From Macrobrachium rosenbergii (lineage: Eukaryota; Arthropoda; Malacostraca; Decapoda; Palaemonidae), in the NCBI RefSeq assembly GCF_040412425.1, contig NC_089755.1, positions 53,405,298 to 53,469,297 on the forward strand: 64,000 nucleotides of DNA, given 5' to 3'. Shown one piece after another: positions 1 through 13,400 of the stretch. Position 1 is the stretch's first letter. Every line of letters begins with the position of its first letter. The position numbers and the translations under genes were made by a program. The notes under the pieces are model-generated. The model did no database searches and had not been told where the DNA came from. It worked only from the letters and a program-made list of their open reading frames with translations.

Positions 1-2150
1 GATATATTGAAAATTGGAGTAAGATAAAAGTAAAAGAAGTTGGACAGCAAGATGGGAAGATACCAGAGGGAAAGGATGAAGAGTTAAAAAGTATACAGTA
101 AAGCAAAACAGACAGGAGCTAGAAGGGATACTGTACAGTACTGCAAAATAACCTTCAACGCCATCCACTACAATGTGCAGCATTGCAAGGAACATTTTTG
201 ATAGTACCCCCTGTTGAGACTTGCAATATTGGCCTCCTTGGTCACGCAGTCTTGGAGATAATATAGATTTAACTTGTAATTTCCTCGAAGATTTCCTTCA
301 CAGTGTGTCAGTAGTATTTCCATGGGTGGGTTTTTACATATAAATACTGTAGATTCACTCAGTCATTCATTACCATGCATGCTGTATGGAATCTGTGAAC
401 TTGGGTCAGTTGGTTAAATCAGTGCTTCATGTCATTTGTGTTTAAGATGTCATAGGTCTGCAGAAAGAGAAGCATATTTCTGATTACCTAAGAAGTGGTA
501 CCTAAAAATCACGGTTTTTATACGATGGGGTTTGACTCGGGCATAAATGATTACCTTGGTCTTTTCTCCATAAGAAATTTAAGTATTTATATTTACAATA
601 ATGCTTCTATATGTATGTAATATGTTTTATAATGTAGGCGATGAGGGGTTTAAGGAGTTAAAACAAACAAAGAACTTGCCTTTTTCTTTACTCGAGTCTT
701 TGTGTACAGTACTGTACAGTAGTCTGTTACCTTAATTTTGTTAATTCCATGTGCACAGTTGGGACCTACAAAAGTTTGTTGCTAGCAGGGCTGTGTACAG
801 TACTTACAGACAAAATGATAAGGAGTTAGTTTAAATTTTTTGAGTTACCTTTTCTTTTTTGTATGGTATCACTAGCAGAAAGATGGGCTTTTTATAATAA
901 AGTGATGTATGTTATTTTTCAGTATACTATAATTAGTTTATACACAAACTTATTAATCATAAAAATAGCCTTTAACTGTGCAGAACAAATCCAGTTGCAT
1001 GAAGCAAGATTTCAAAGAAAAATGTTCCAGTGGGCATGATTAACCAACTCCCAGATTCTTGAGGATACGCTATTTATTTTTAATTTTCTTAGCCAGTTCC
1101 CATCTAAAGAGAGTGGGGAAGGGAGGGCACCAATATTTATGGTTAATGGATTTGTATAAGAACTAATTTTGTTGCAGAAATAGGTGTCAGGAAACGTTGG
1201 GCAGCCTTCACCTCATTCTACCTTAGGGATGTTCCCAATAAGTCCTCGGATACCTTCTCCTTGGGATCCATGGTGGTTGCTCAGCAAGTTCTGTAGACAC
1301 TCGGCGAAAATGATGGTAGATACGATGATACCTCATGGTACCTCTTGAGGATATTCTTTGGCCTCACAGCAGCTGGAGGTGGTCCACTGAGCAGAGGGCT
1401 CTCACACCGGTCTGGCAAAGCCCGAGAGGCTAGGACAGAGGACCCATAAGAAAGCAAAATTGGGGGAGCATAGGCAAGGGCTTTATAGCTGTGGCCACCA
1501 AAAGTGAGAAAGGATACTCAGCTCTATCTAGGGGCTAGTGAGCAGTGCACAAGCCAATAGGATCTTGATGAATCTTAGTGGCAGTGATATAGACTGAGGA
1601 ATGACGAAACCTCATGGCATGGCTTTATGATACTCTGGCTTCATAGGGGTAGAGGAGGACTACTAACACTATATAAAAAGTTGGGCAGAGCCAGAGGAAC
1701 CATGAGAGACCATTTGATGTACTAACTGTAAATATTATGACTTTTCTGAAGTTGCACCATTAAGTAAGCAAAAGCTGCAAAAATTGAACAGAAGAGCAGT
1801 AAGCTACACTTAGTAACATTGCAGAAACCTGTGGGTTGCCATATGAAAGGCAACGTGCTGAAAACCTCATGAAATATGATTAGATCTTGTTAGTGGCATG
1901 CCACTAAACATGTTAGAAGAACTGTAGAGAACAGTACCACAGCTTCCATACACCAAGATGCAAATAAGAATTAATACAGGTAGTGTATCCACAAGGAACC
2001 AGGAGTTGCCTGAGCATGGCTGCTGGAACCATTTTCTTTGAAATACTTTGATTTGTGTGCCTGAACACGTTTCATACAGTTCAAAAGCTATTTTATGATT
2101 ATTGGGCTTGTGATAACTAATGAAATTTAGGATGCATTTGGCATGTGTAA
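1..2150. other. No recognisable gene
   Basis: AT-rich sequence with several copies of the palindrome TACTGTACAGTA. The part from about 1180 to 1700 is richer in GC (CCTTAGGGATGTTCCC, GGTCTGGCAAAGCCC) than its surroundings and may be an old repeat, but it has no long open frame and no family I can name. Confidence 0.6.
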
Positions 2151-2489
2151 TACAGGCAGTCCCCGGTTTACGACGGGTCCGTTCGAGGTTATGACTTTTC
2201 AAATATATTCATCAGAAATTATTTCCCGGTTTACAACGCATGTTCCGGGGTTATGATGCGTTGTACACCGATCCGACGGAAGAAATATGGCTCCAAAATG
2301 GCAGAATAATAAAAATTTGGAGGCTTTTTTGATGAAAAACTCAATAAAAATGCAGTTTACATCGTTTTCAATACACCCAAAGCATTAAAAGTAAGGTTTT
2401 CTTAGGATTTTTCATGATTTTCGACGGTTTTTCGGTTTACGACGCGGCGTAAAAACGGAACCCCCGTCGTAAACTGGGGACTGCCTGTA
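2151..2489. mobile_element. Tigger/pogo-type MITE with TA target duplication
   Basis: The ends are near-perfect inverted repeats of about 25 bp: CAGGCAGTCCCCGGTTTACG at the left and the reverse complement of CAGGCAGTCCCCAGTTTACG at the right, flanked by TA on both sides. The CAGGCAGTCCCC terminus and TA target site are those of Tigger elements (pogo branch of the Tc1/mariner group). The 335-bp body has no transposase and contains further degenerate copies of the GGTTTACGACG motif, so it is non-autonomous. Confidence 0.88.
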
Positions 2490-3540
2490 TATGTATACTG
2501 AGTCAGTATTTTAGTACTGTATGTGCTTATGCAGCTGTACAGGATGATTTTTTTGTGATAGATGAAGACTTGTTAAGTGAGCAGATATGTAGTTCTTACA
2601 ACCTGTTCTGCTGTTTGCCATCTTTTGCATTTTCTGCTAAGCATGCATGAAGTGCATTGTCAGTATGAGGCCCCACAAAACTGGCTAGAGAATGATTGAA
2701 TACAAGTTGGTGAATACACTCAGACATTACTTTCACTCCCTGTGCTCATAGATATACTTTATATCATATTTGCATTTTTTGGCATAATGGTCTACTCTCA
2801 TCTCTGTCTGCTTGCCCTACAGTTTCTGGAAAAGGGAGTTTTTGTTCACCATTAGGCATTCTTTTCCTCATAGTCCCGCATTGTAAAGTGTGAGGTCAGG
2901 AATGTTGCAGAACAAGGGTTTGTGCAAGTCATTTGTTATGAATGAAAATGTATATGCAGTACACAGTACTGTATATAGATAGTGTTCTTGGATGTCATGG
3001 GTATGATAATTTATGAGTTTGGTTGTTACAAATATAACCATGAGAGCATATTTCATCATTTGGGGAGGGAGTGGGGAAGCAGTACAAGATGCTAAATTCA
3101 TAAAGAGGAAATCATTGATTGCTTTTCAACTTTTGGTGTTAGCTGATACTAATCACTTATCACAACATTCCTGCCTCTCTATTACTTTAAGTAATAAATA
3201 AAAATAGGACAATTTTGCTGTTTTTAGTGTCAAGAAGCCTTTGATCATCCTTTTATTCATTCATTCATTGCCAAAAACACTGTGAAACAGTATGTAATTT
3301 CATGCAAAACACCATTTGTTTTTTAGCCATTTGTAAAAGTTTGTTTTTGTTTTGTTTCTTTTCAGATTCATTGAGTGTGCATGTCTTAAGTACTCACCCC
3401 CCTTAGGCTTGTCCTGCAAGGTTTGGTATTTGCATCATGATTCTGCTTGGGGCGTCCCCTAGTTTACGCTTGCTTCTCCATTCCTTTCTGTACACTACAT
3501 TCAGAGCACTTCAAGGGAAATTGCATGCAGAGTTTAGTTT
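2490..3540. other. No recognisable gene
   Basis: AT-rich. A good acceptor at 3364-3365 (TTTCTTTTCAG) is followed by 18 open codons and a possible donor near 3420 (TGCAAG then GTTTGG), which could be one more exon of the unknown candidate gene; too short to call. Confidence 0.5.
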
Positions 3541-3554
3541 TGGTGTTTTCAAAG

Positions 3555-6500
3555 TCTGCCTAATGTAAACACTCAGAAAAAAAAAAATCCAGATGAAAGA
3601 ACCAAGGAATGCATCATGGTTTTATTTGCATCACCAATGATAGAGATTAGTGGCAAATCCTGTGACATAGAGAACATACCTGAAAAGTCTCAAGAATACG
3701 TAGATAAAACCAAGGCAGAAAATTTCACATTCACGGGTTTCGATATCATAGACAGTATTAGATATTTGTACAAAATGGAACATCTTTTAAATGTCAGAAC
3801 CAAACTTTCACAACACATTGCAAAAGGTAAGCTCATCTACGATAGTGATTTGGTCATGTCATGCATTTTTCCATTTACGTACAGTATGGCGAAATGTGTA
3901 AAGTCTTAGAATGTTGGCAGTTTTTTGTTCGTTGAAAATATTAGGAGAAACTAATCTTCATGTTAAAGATAAGTGAATATAGTGAATTTTCAAAGGAAGA
4001 ATAAAGTATTTTCTTAGCAAAGATACCACCACATGAACACAGTCGTTGTGATTACATGAAAATAAATTTTGTGATGGCTGTGAAAAGAAATGCCACTTGT
4101 TAGCAACAGTTTTATTGTCTTGCAAAGATGAACCTTCATCTCATGTATGTTTTTGAGTGTAAAGGTTAGGCGTTACACTGATAATGTATAATGTTCACTC
4201 TGTTAGAAACTTGGTCAGAAATGCTTTGAGCTTGTTCTTGGGTTTTTGATAATGGTATATGAATCATTTTTAACTTAATAGATGAATGTTTGAAGAAATT
4301 TTCATGCATAGGAGTATGATGTCCTTTCAGTAGTACAGTATTTGCAATACTAACAATGCATGATTAGTACTTGCTAGATTACTAATGAGGTTGTTATGAA
4401 TAATCTGTGAATTGCAACTCTTTCAGAATTGATTCACTTTGTGTACAATGATTGTGTGTGATTGTGTTTACTTTATAGGTAAGAGTTTTAATAAGTTTTT
4501 GTTTTTATGTGAACACCATTGGCTCTTAATATGAAATATGGATTCTCTGTGACTCTGAGACTGGATGAAAAAGAGTTTCAGCTCAACACGAGGTATATAT
4601 TTTTATAGCTTAGTACAGTGTTCGGTATATATTTTTCTGCTGCAAAGAAACGTGTACATTTAAGTATTCTGTTACTGCCGGCTTATTATTTTACAGAATT
4701 ATTTCTCCACCTTTTAGATTCGAGGGTTTCACCATATGTTTTGCAGTTATTTAGATGTGTGAATACCAGTTTGATTAGTAATGTAGTTTCCCTTATGTAA
4801 CCAAAGCATATTAGGTGACAAAGTTCAAACGCAAAATAAGTGGAGTCTAACTCCAAAAGAAGCAGAGATTAGTATTGTAAAGAAGGAAATCTATCAAAGC
4901 AGGAAGAGTATTTCACAATTTCGAGCCCCAAGGAAAATCAGTGAACTGGTCAGTAAAAGGATTGTTGATTGGTTAGGTGGGTTCTTTGGTTTCTCAAGAG
5001 TTATTGAAAATCCCTGATTATAGGATTACCTGTCAAGTAGCAGACAAAGGTAATATGTTTTTTTTTTTATTCTTTTTGATATTCATGTTTGTAAGCTTGC
5101 TTCACTTATTGGATAGAGCAATTACATTTCCATTTTTGACTGCGAGCCTTGGTTTCCACTGACCATGGGTTTGTCGTGTCTTTGATGATTATAAGAAATT
5201 ATTGAAAAAGGCTGGTGGATCTTTAAAGGTGATATATATATATATTTTCTTTTAGCAATTTAGTAGCCCATATCCAGCATTTCCTGACTTCATTTTTCCC
5301 TTATACGGCATCACAATGCTGTTATGGCTGATAGGTAGATAGGTCTGTTTTTTCAGGTTTTGTTCCAAACTCTTAAACTTGGAAGGCATATCATTGAGAT
5401 ATCTTTTAACCTGTGTACGTGAGCATAGTGATTTCGGAGTGGACAATTTGAGTTTTTATAATTTTTTTCAACAAAAATTTATGATTTATTATGCCTTAGA
5501 AAAATTTGCAGGATTCCTTGAACTGTCGACTGTCCTCAGAGTTTGAGTAGACTGATAAAGAGCAAATGGAATTATGGAAAACTTAGGTTCTAATTTCATT
5601 TTATGAGTATGAAAAGTAGAATGAATTTTTTTGTTGTTTGATAATCTTGAAGCTCATTATTTATGACATCACGTTTCACTGTGCAGTATGTAGTAATAAT
5701 ATTCATATATTTGTAAGTAGTGATGATAACAAATAGTTGATTTCATACTAGGTATTTATATATTTTCTTGTATGAAGAAATTATTATTTTCAACATTTGC
5801 TTTTTGTGGGAGGTGTAAAGAAAGGTAACTCAGCTGTGAGCTGTGGATATCTGTATTTGGAGTAGTTAGTAACTCACGGTCTGTTAATTGAAAACCAGCC
5901 TCTCCATTAATGTGATGTAGTTAACTCACTATCACGGAATCAGTAACGCTGTAATAGTGTTCAGTAGTCACTAACTCACTGTCTGATTTAAAATACAATA
6001 CATTGCAGTTTAGTGTAACTTTTTGGTAATTCACACTTCTTTGTAGCTTAAGGGGACTTCTTTTTGCTCAGCACTCACTGCCTTCATGTTTTACAATTTT
6101 TACCAGAAGAGCAAATGTAAAAGAGTCCTGAAAGTTTCGTTTAGAAAGTATTCGTTTCAAAGTTACCAGAAACTGGGTTTAAGAATGTAATGATAGTCTT
6201 CTGCACATAATTAAATGTTGAATGCTGGAGACTACCAACTGCAAGGAAGGGGAATCTTCCCACAGTAACTTTTAAAGGGCAGGCTTTTATTTCAGACATA
6301 TATGTATTTATGTAAAACAAAGTAGCCCTTTTTAAGATGCAGGTTAAACCTTTTTGTTTGTTAAAGCTGTGAAAGAATGTAACTTTGATGCACTGAAACA
6401 TTTTGGTTTTTGCCTTTTTATATCCAGTGTTTTGAGATGGAAACAAACCTGGGAACTTTATGAAATATTCATGTCTCATTAAAAGATCTAATGTTATTTA

Positions 6501-8199
6501 CAAATGACATACCCTTTAACTTTTACTTATTACACAACAGTATGGGCACTGAATAGCAATTGGAACAATTGAAGCAGTATTAAGGTTGTAAGAAAGATCA
6601 TCTTCTACTAGAAGCTTTTGCACATCTTGACCTGGTTTTTTCAGAGTACATGTATGTCAAGATTTCTTCTTACGATCCTTTCCTGTTGTATTTCTCATTT
6701 CATCATTCTTGCCAGATAAAAACCTGTTTAATACAAATCCCAATAGTTTTCATTTGCTTAATCCTGGGTCAACTGCTTCAGGACATGTTCCACAAATTGC
6801 AATGCAGAAACATTTCCCACTGGTTAGGCAAACTTCCCAGTACCCTTGCTGGGAGGCAAATCATTCTCCTGTATGTTTAACTTCTGAACATCCTTATTTA
6901 CTGTGCCCCCAAAATTTCATGATTACTTACTTTATTTCACTCTGTTTCAAAATTCACTCTCATTTTTGGCTAATGCCATCTTATTTTCCCTGCTGGGTGT
7001 GGCTTTTGAATTGATTATGACAGTTCTGTCCTTATGTGAATGTTCTTTTATGTGAAGAAGATTACTGGTTAGTTTACAGTAAGAGTTGGGTTTTTAGCTG
7101 CCATGTGTCAATACTCTTGTTTTCTTTGACCAGCCAACTTTGAATATCTTCTATTCATGTCTTTGACTGTATACCATATTTAGTTTAGGGTAACCTTGTA
7201 TTTCTTTTGCCATTTTTGGTTTCGGATATTATAATGGCGAGGTAGATCTTGATATTAATATTGAAACAATTTATTAGTAAGAATTTTTTCTGTACACAAT
7301 TCTTAATGTTTGTTGATGTTTATACTTAGGGATGATCAGATACTACTGTAATGGTTCAGCTAGAAGCATTTATATTTTGATTCTGTCAGATTTAGTTTTG
7401 TGTTTTACATTGTCAGCAACAGTATATTTGTTAGTATTAATGGCTTAGGTTAACAGTAAATACAGGTTTTCTTTTGTCCTTTCAAGTACTTATTTTAGAC
7501 ATATTGGGAGTCTGTGGTTCAGAAGCAGTGCCATAGTGTTCCCAGTGAACAGTGCTGCATCTGTTGTGCAGTACACATAGGGGTCAAGTTTGTTCTCCCG
7601 AGAATTGGTCACAAAATTGGTGGGTCTTGTACAAAAGCAAAAGGAGGTGTAAAGAAATTAGAAAAGATGTAGTGAAGGTTGTATGTCATCTCCCTTGGAG
7701 TTGGCTAAAACTTCCTGGTTTCAGCAGTGCCAAAGTCATTCTGGGCAGGCACACTTGCTGTAAAGTCCTCCCTTGATCTGTTGAAGCTTAACAAATTGAG
7801 GAACATTGTGCCAAAGTCCATCAGTAAGCAGGTAGATCCTTAAAACCATGAAAGCAAGTTCACCAACATGTAAATTAAAAGTGCTGGGCACAGTGCCCAG
7901 GAAAGGGGGGGCTACCCTGCTGTGGGGTATTGCATGTGCTTGCTATGACAACTGAGATAAATGCCTCGACTTCTTCAGGTGGTTCTAGCAAAGGTTATAA
8001 TGAACTCATGGCGTATCCTCAGCTTTCCAAGCTGTCAGATTTAGTGCTCGGGGAATTTTATGTGATGTCAGGATGTTCGACTCAGGCACAGCAACTACCT
8101 TTAGACACTGAAGCTTTGGCCAGGGGCATTACTCTTGCTTCCTCAGCCATCAGTTTCCTGTGTGACACCAAAGATTACACAACTGAGCATTTCCTGTGA
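3555..8199 (+). CDS. Unrecognised candidate gene: three phase-compatible exons
   Basis: I do not recognise this protein. Candidate exons are about 3555-3826 (open from 3538; donor GTAAGC after AAAAG), 4815-4976 (acceptor ATTAG, donor GTGGGT) and 7979-8199 (acceptor TTCTTCAG; ends TGA). The exon phases fit: each left exon ends with one base that the next completes to a Gly codon. The predicted peptide is hydrophilic and mixed in composition (NIPEKSQEYVDKTKAENFTF; WSLTPKEAEISIVKKEIYQS; MAYPQLSKLSDLVLGEFYV), unlike the low-complexity shadow frames around it. No domain or motif is visible and the 5' end is missing. The first acceptor is weak and chance open frames of this size occur in AT-rich DNA. 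The second exon could instead run on to the TGA at about 5013. A transposon-derived origin is possible. Confidence 0.25.
5014..7978. other. No recognisable gene
   Basis: After a clean acceptor at about 6644 (GGTTTTTTCAG) two frames stay open, one to 6880 and one to 7014. Neither resembles a known protein, and having two open frames argues for chance. Confidence 0.5.
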
Positions 8200-9900
8200 G
8201 AATTTCTGGCAAAAGCTAACTGATAGGAGTACTGTAGGTGTTAGGATTAACAAGCACTGTTATCTGATGGAATCAAGATTATCAGTGGATATATTAAGAC
8301 AAATCAATTGGTGGATTTGCTCTTTCGAGTTTCAGTAGAGTCCCTTCTCACAGTCCCTTAGTTACTGGTGTCTATAGTAATGAAGAAAATGGATGCTGCT
8401 CAGGAATGTATCAAACTTGGTTTTACCATCAGAATCAGAAGACCTGAGTAGTATCTTTCACATATCAGCAAACGAGAATGTAGCAGACTTGGTTTCAACA
8501 TCAGACAGACAAACCTGCACGTAGCAGGCATTATGGACCCTCATCTGTTCCCTGTAGAACAAGTTAAACTCTGTGACAACTGTAGTGGCTATAAAAAAAA
8601 GTGCTCAAAAGATATCGTGTATGATGGCATAAGGATTACACAGAAAAAAAATTAGTGAAACATTTCCACTACTTTGATTTTTTGTGTAAAGCAGGTTTTT
8701 CCAGCTTTGAATAGTGGGGAATTAGGTCAGAAACTATAAATATTGGTGACTTCAATTGTTAGTTTATTGGGCAAGGAATTTTCACATGTAATGTAGTTAA
8801 ACCTTAACTTGATAAGGGCAAGGAATTTTCACATGTAATGTAGTTAAACCTTAACTTGATAAAAAGTCTTATATATAAGAAACTTGTCAGAATCTTAACA
8901 TTTTCAGTCTATCCAATCGTTAAGTTTTTGAATAATTTGAATTACTAAATAGTATCTGATATTGTTAATTAAGAATAGATTCTTCAGGTCAATCCTACAG
9001 AAGCAAAGAGTTTCACCTAAGTGATCTGGTTAAACACTTTGATAACAGTAATTTTCCCACTGCATAAGTAAAGAGGAAAATCTCTTTGCTTGCTCAGGGA
9101 AGACTGTTGTCTTCAAAGAACAAGGACTCTTGGGAAGATATGTCAGGTTAATCCTTTCTTTAGGACTTACCAGGAAGCAAAGACTGAAGACTACAATCCC
9201 CTTTTGCTTGCTGAGGGAAGGTGAATCTGAGGTCAACTCAGTTTTAACAGCTTGGACTTAGAGGTGCTAAGGACCAGCCCTATGAGGACTGGCAATCAGC
9301 TCAGTGGTGCCCAATTACATACATCCCTTTTTACCTTTGAACACAAGTACAGTATTTGAATCCTTACTTTATAGGCCCGGTGGTAACAGTGAGACAGCTT
9401 GTACCTTCATCAACTGGGAATTTACATTTGGGAGATACCTCTGCATCTTATTCCCTTCTCAGTCTTTGCTTGCCATCCTCCCATGCTCGGACTTTAGGGG
9501 CCATTTGTTGCTAATTTAACAGATAAACGTGCTATAAGGATTAATTGATTTGTGTGAAAAAAATGTTTTTTAAAATTTGATCTACACTTCCATTATGCTG
9601 CTTTGGTAATTATACTTCCCTTGTATTGTGGTACAAGTTTTATAAGAGATATTTATTACAGAAACATGTCATCCATTTTTAAAGATGAGAAATGTGGAAA
9701 TTCGCAGCAATTCCTTGTGTTGTGTAGCCCAAGGCCATCACTTAATTCAAGGCATACTTGTAGTTGTTTTACTTTTTCCAAAACATATGAACTTGTCAAG
9801 TTATATAGCATACTGATGACTTTGGTAGCTGGTATCAGTTCTCTCTGATACTACTTTAGTTATTTCATTATTCAGATCAAGGAAATTAACACTGGGCATT
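8200..9900. other. No recognisable gene
   Basis: Contains the 47-bp duplication. The part at 8380-8600 has composition like degenerate coding sequence but is cut by stops in all frames, so an old retroelement is possible. Nothing else seen. Confidence 0.5.
8769..8862 (+). repeat. Exact 47-bp tandem duplication
   Basis: The unit starting GGGCAAGGAATTTTCACATG occurs twice head to tail (8769-8815, 8816-8862) without a visible mismatch, so it is very recent or an assembly effect. Confidence 0.9.
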
Positions 9901-9904
9901 ATTC

Positions 9905-9928
9905 TTATAAAACAGTTTTATCAAATAT

Positions 9929-9996
<68 letters not shown>

Positions 9997-10093
9997 AAGA
10001 TCAGAGATTTAATGTGAAATTATGTTGTACTTTAAAAATGTGTTACTTTTATAATACATTGGGGATTTTGTTTGGAAACAGTTTTATCAAGTG

Positions 10094-10182
<89 letters not shown>

Positions 10183-10265
10183 ATCAGAGATTTAATATCA
10201 AATTATGTTGTAGTTTAAAAATTTGTTACTTTTGTAATACATTGGGGATTTTATTTGGAAACATA
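9905..10265 (+). repeat. Tandem duplication of a 180-bp block carrying (TC)n
   Basis: Two long TC microsatellites (9931-9993 and 10096-10179) are each preceded by ACAGTTTTATCAA and followed by AAGATCAGAGATTTAAT, AATTATGTTGTA and ATACATTGGGGATTTT. The whole block is thus duplicated with a period of about 165-183 bp depending on repeat length. It sits 180 bp upstream of the ZMYND11 start exon. Confidence 0.92.
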
Positions 10266-10429
10266 ATTATAACTGTGTGTTTATGGTATGTCTATTATAA
10301 TGGAGTGCAGTAATGGTAATGTGGAAATGGAAACAGCTGTATAGTATTGAGAAGTATGTTGTATTTTGATGTGTAATAATTCTTAATTTTTTTTGTAATG
10401 CTTTGAGGAAATATTTCTTAACGCTTAAT

Positions 10430-10449
10430 TGTTTTTCTCAGGAGGCAAC
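10430..10449 (+). promoter_or_regulatory. Splice acceptor and 8-nt leader before the ZMYND11 start codon
   Basis: A pyrimidine-rich tract ends in TTTTTCTCAG at 10441 and the ATG follows at 10450. The frame is also open upstream of the acceptor, but human alignment begins just after this Met ([21 protein letters not shown] against the human N terminus), so 10450 is preferred as start. Confidence 0.7.
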
Positions 10450-13400
10450 ATGCAAGCTGCTGTTCGTAGAATCTCTGACCCATTACGTTGCCAACACCTC
10501 TGGGATGCCATCACAACAATACGTAACCACAAGCAGCTCCCGTCCTTTGACAGGATCAGGCGTTACATGAGCCGGATGCATAACATGGAATCAGGTAAAG
10601 GTTTTATGAACATAATTATGTAACTTTATTGTTGTGTGTGTTCATGTTTATAGGTTATGTGCATTGTTAGACCACTATTATATTTGCTGTGTTTTCTTTT
10701 CAACTGGGGAAATACAAACTGGGGCCTTTTATGCTGGAATATCCTCTAGTGCAAGGTAGAGGCAGTCATTGAACTTGTTAACACGGTAGTTGATTAGTGG
10801 TAACTTGGGGTGAGTGAAAGAATAACCCTCCTCCCTCTCACCTGCTGTCACCAACCAGTTTTTCTTCAGCCATCATCTGATGCATACATTTTTCTTTGTT
10901 CCTCTGGGAGCTGTCTGTTGAGGTTGAGTATTTCTTTTTGTGTGTGTGCAGTGCTATAGCATGTACATATAAACAGGATGTCTGTGCCATGGGTCTGTGC
11001 TATGACACCCATGAGAAATGTTTTTGTTCTGTAATAGAGACCAAATTCAGTGAATGAATCATTCAGAAAAAAATGCAGTTTGGAGGCAGAGGAGTCTGCA
11101 AAAACCTCTACCAATGTTTCTAGTACATATTGAATGAGACCCCTCTTCCCTCTCCTTCCTCTCCCCTCCCCACCCCCAACACTAGGGAAGTAAGGTGATT
11201 GTTTGAACTGAATAAAAAAAGGTCAGGCTGAGTGTTATCAATGGAAACATTTTCTTCATTGGGGGTGGAATATTGATTGATGATTTGTCATAGTTTTCAC
11301 ATGTGTATTAGCGAGGTATGTTGTAACATTGTGGTGTTGATTTGGATAAGGTATAATGCCTTGAACATTATAGGGGGGCATGAGCTTTGTTATTCTTTCA
11401 CAGTTTCAAGTTCCTCAGCATTAATCTTTAGTGAATGGCATAGATAATTTACAGCCTTTGTAAAGTGGGAAATATGTTATGGCCTCTGGATATCATTTTT
11501 GTAAATAATTTGTTATTTTATGTTTCATTTTTATCAGATGAAGTCGAAAAGCATCTAGAAGAATGTGCATCTGACAACCTTATTGCTGTTACCCGAAAGG
11601 TTGGTCAAAAAGGCTCCAAGGTTGGCATAGAGCAAGAAGGGTTCAGATTGCCAACACCTCCTGTAAGTTTGGAATTGTTCTGTAACATTATGTTAAAAAT
11701 CTAAATTACTTTGTAGAAAATCTTAATGACTTTATTAGATTTTTCAATAAAAAAAGTTGTTAGTTTTTATCTTCTGCTTCAAGATTGTGATAAAGCATTT
11801 AATGGAGACGTTACTGTTATTTTTATTTAGTCTTTTATGGCACTGAATAACAAAATGTTTCCAGTGTTAGGTCATCAGACCAAACATTCATAAATCAGTC
11901 AGTTTATCAAGTCATTTGAAGAATTCCAAGTAGTCTGAAGGATGATGTGTCCACTATTTTGTGAAGACACACTTTGGCCATGTTACCAGTTGCATCAAGT
12001 ATTACGAAAAGATTGTGCTGTAGTTGTAAGAATTAGAGATTAATGTTCTTTTAGTTACTTCAGCATCAGTTAAATAATTCAAAATATTTCCTGCACAGAA
12101 ACAAGTTTTAAATTTTCCTGCATAAAAGTTGTAGTAGTCTACATGTGTTTTTTTTTTCTAAAATTACTTTATCATCTTTTCAGTAAGAATACTCATAATG
12201 CAAGAATTCACATTTTATTTAAAATTAGCCTAGAGGAGCATATTGGCCTCCAACAAAGAATGTTCTATTTAATCCAAGAATTTTGTCAAAATGGGTTGTG
12301 ATTGGAGCTTTTCTTTTAGGATGAGCCTGATAGACATGACTGGTATTGTTTTGAATGCCACAAAGGTGGGGAGGTGGTGTGCTGTTCTAAATGCTACCGT
12401 GTTTATCATGAGAATTGTATTAATGTTGAGGACCATCCGTATGACAATGAAGCTTTTGTTTGTGTTATTTGCAAGGTAAGTTCTTGAGACATGGATTTGC
12501 ATTTCAAAAATTGTTAAAAGATTGAGAAAAACATCCTGTTTAACTTAGGTTTTGCATGGTTTTATCTATTTTGATTTTACATGTGATTATTTAAGAAAGG
12601 CATTTAATTCTGAACCCAGTTAAATTTAGTTCTCAGAAGTTCATCTTATTGTTTATCATTAGCTCCTAATAAATTAAATTTTGAAATGGTGCTTGCTGGT
12701 TTTTTTGGGGGGAAATTTGCAGAATAGTAATGTGTCTAATGATGTTTCTATACTCCTTGCAGAAAAGATTGTATCAGCGAAGTGTTAAAAGCCGTATAAA
12801 TAGAGAAGATTTAAATATGCTTCTAGCCTTTACTGTAGGTCGTTTAAGGGAAAGAGTAAGTACAATATCTTGCTTTTTATGAAGTTATCAGATTAAAAAT
12901 AGTATGCTTTGGTTTTGGTGATCCATTTCTTACATATTGAAAATAATTTATTGTAGGTTTATTAAATCTTTGTTGCAGTGTCCCGTGTTAATGCATCTGT
13001 GAAATTTTCTTGATATGGTTCTTTGTTGCCCCCAGTTGCCAGTCAACATTATGGAACGAGTGATTCCTGCTCCATCCCAAAAACCCGGTGTATTTCTTAG
13101 TGATCGTGCTGCAGCAACTAGTCACCAGTCGCTTATTCGTTCTGATCAACTCAGCCGTGTGTCTGCGTCAGAACCTTGGAGAGCACAGCTTTTGCTCCAT
13201 CATCAGATGGACCTCAATACAATGGGTCAAAAAACTGCCGACTGCCGTTATAAATCTATATACGATTTTGAGATTGATGCTCTGACTATTGTCCATAATG
13301 TTGTTATTTATCAGGGAGGTAAGGATAAGATTGTAAATATTGTTAGTTATCAAGGATGTTAAGATAAGCATTTCAAACAATGCTTGTTTTGTTACTTTTG

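Noticed and set aside
6645..7014. Exon-like open region after a strong acceptor
   Set aside because: Two frames are open at once, no donor follows and neither peptide looks like a known protein.
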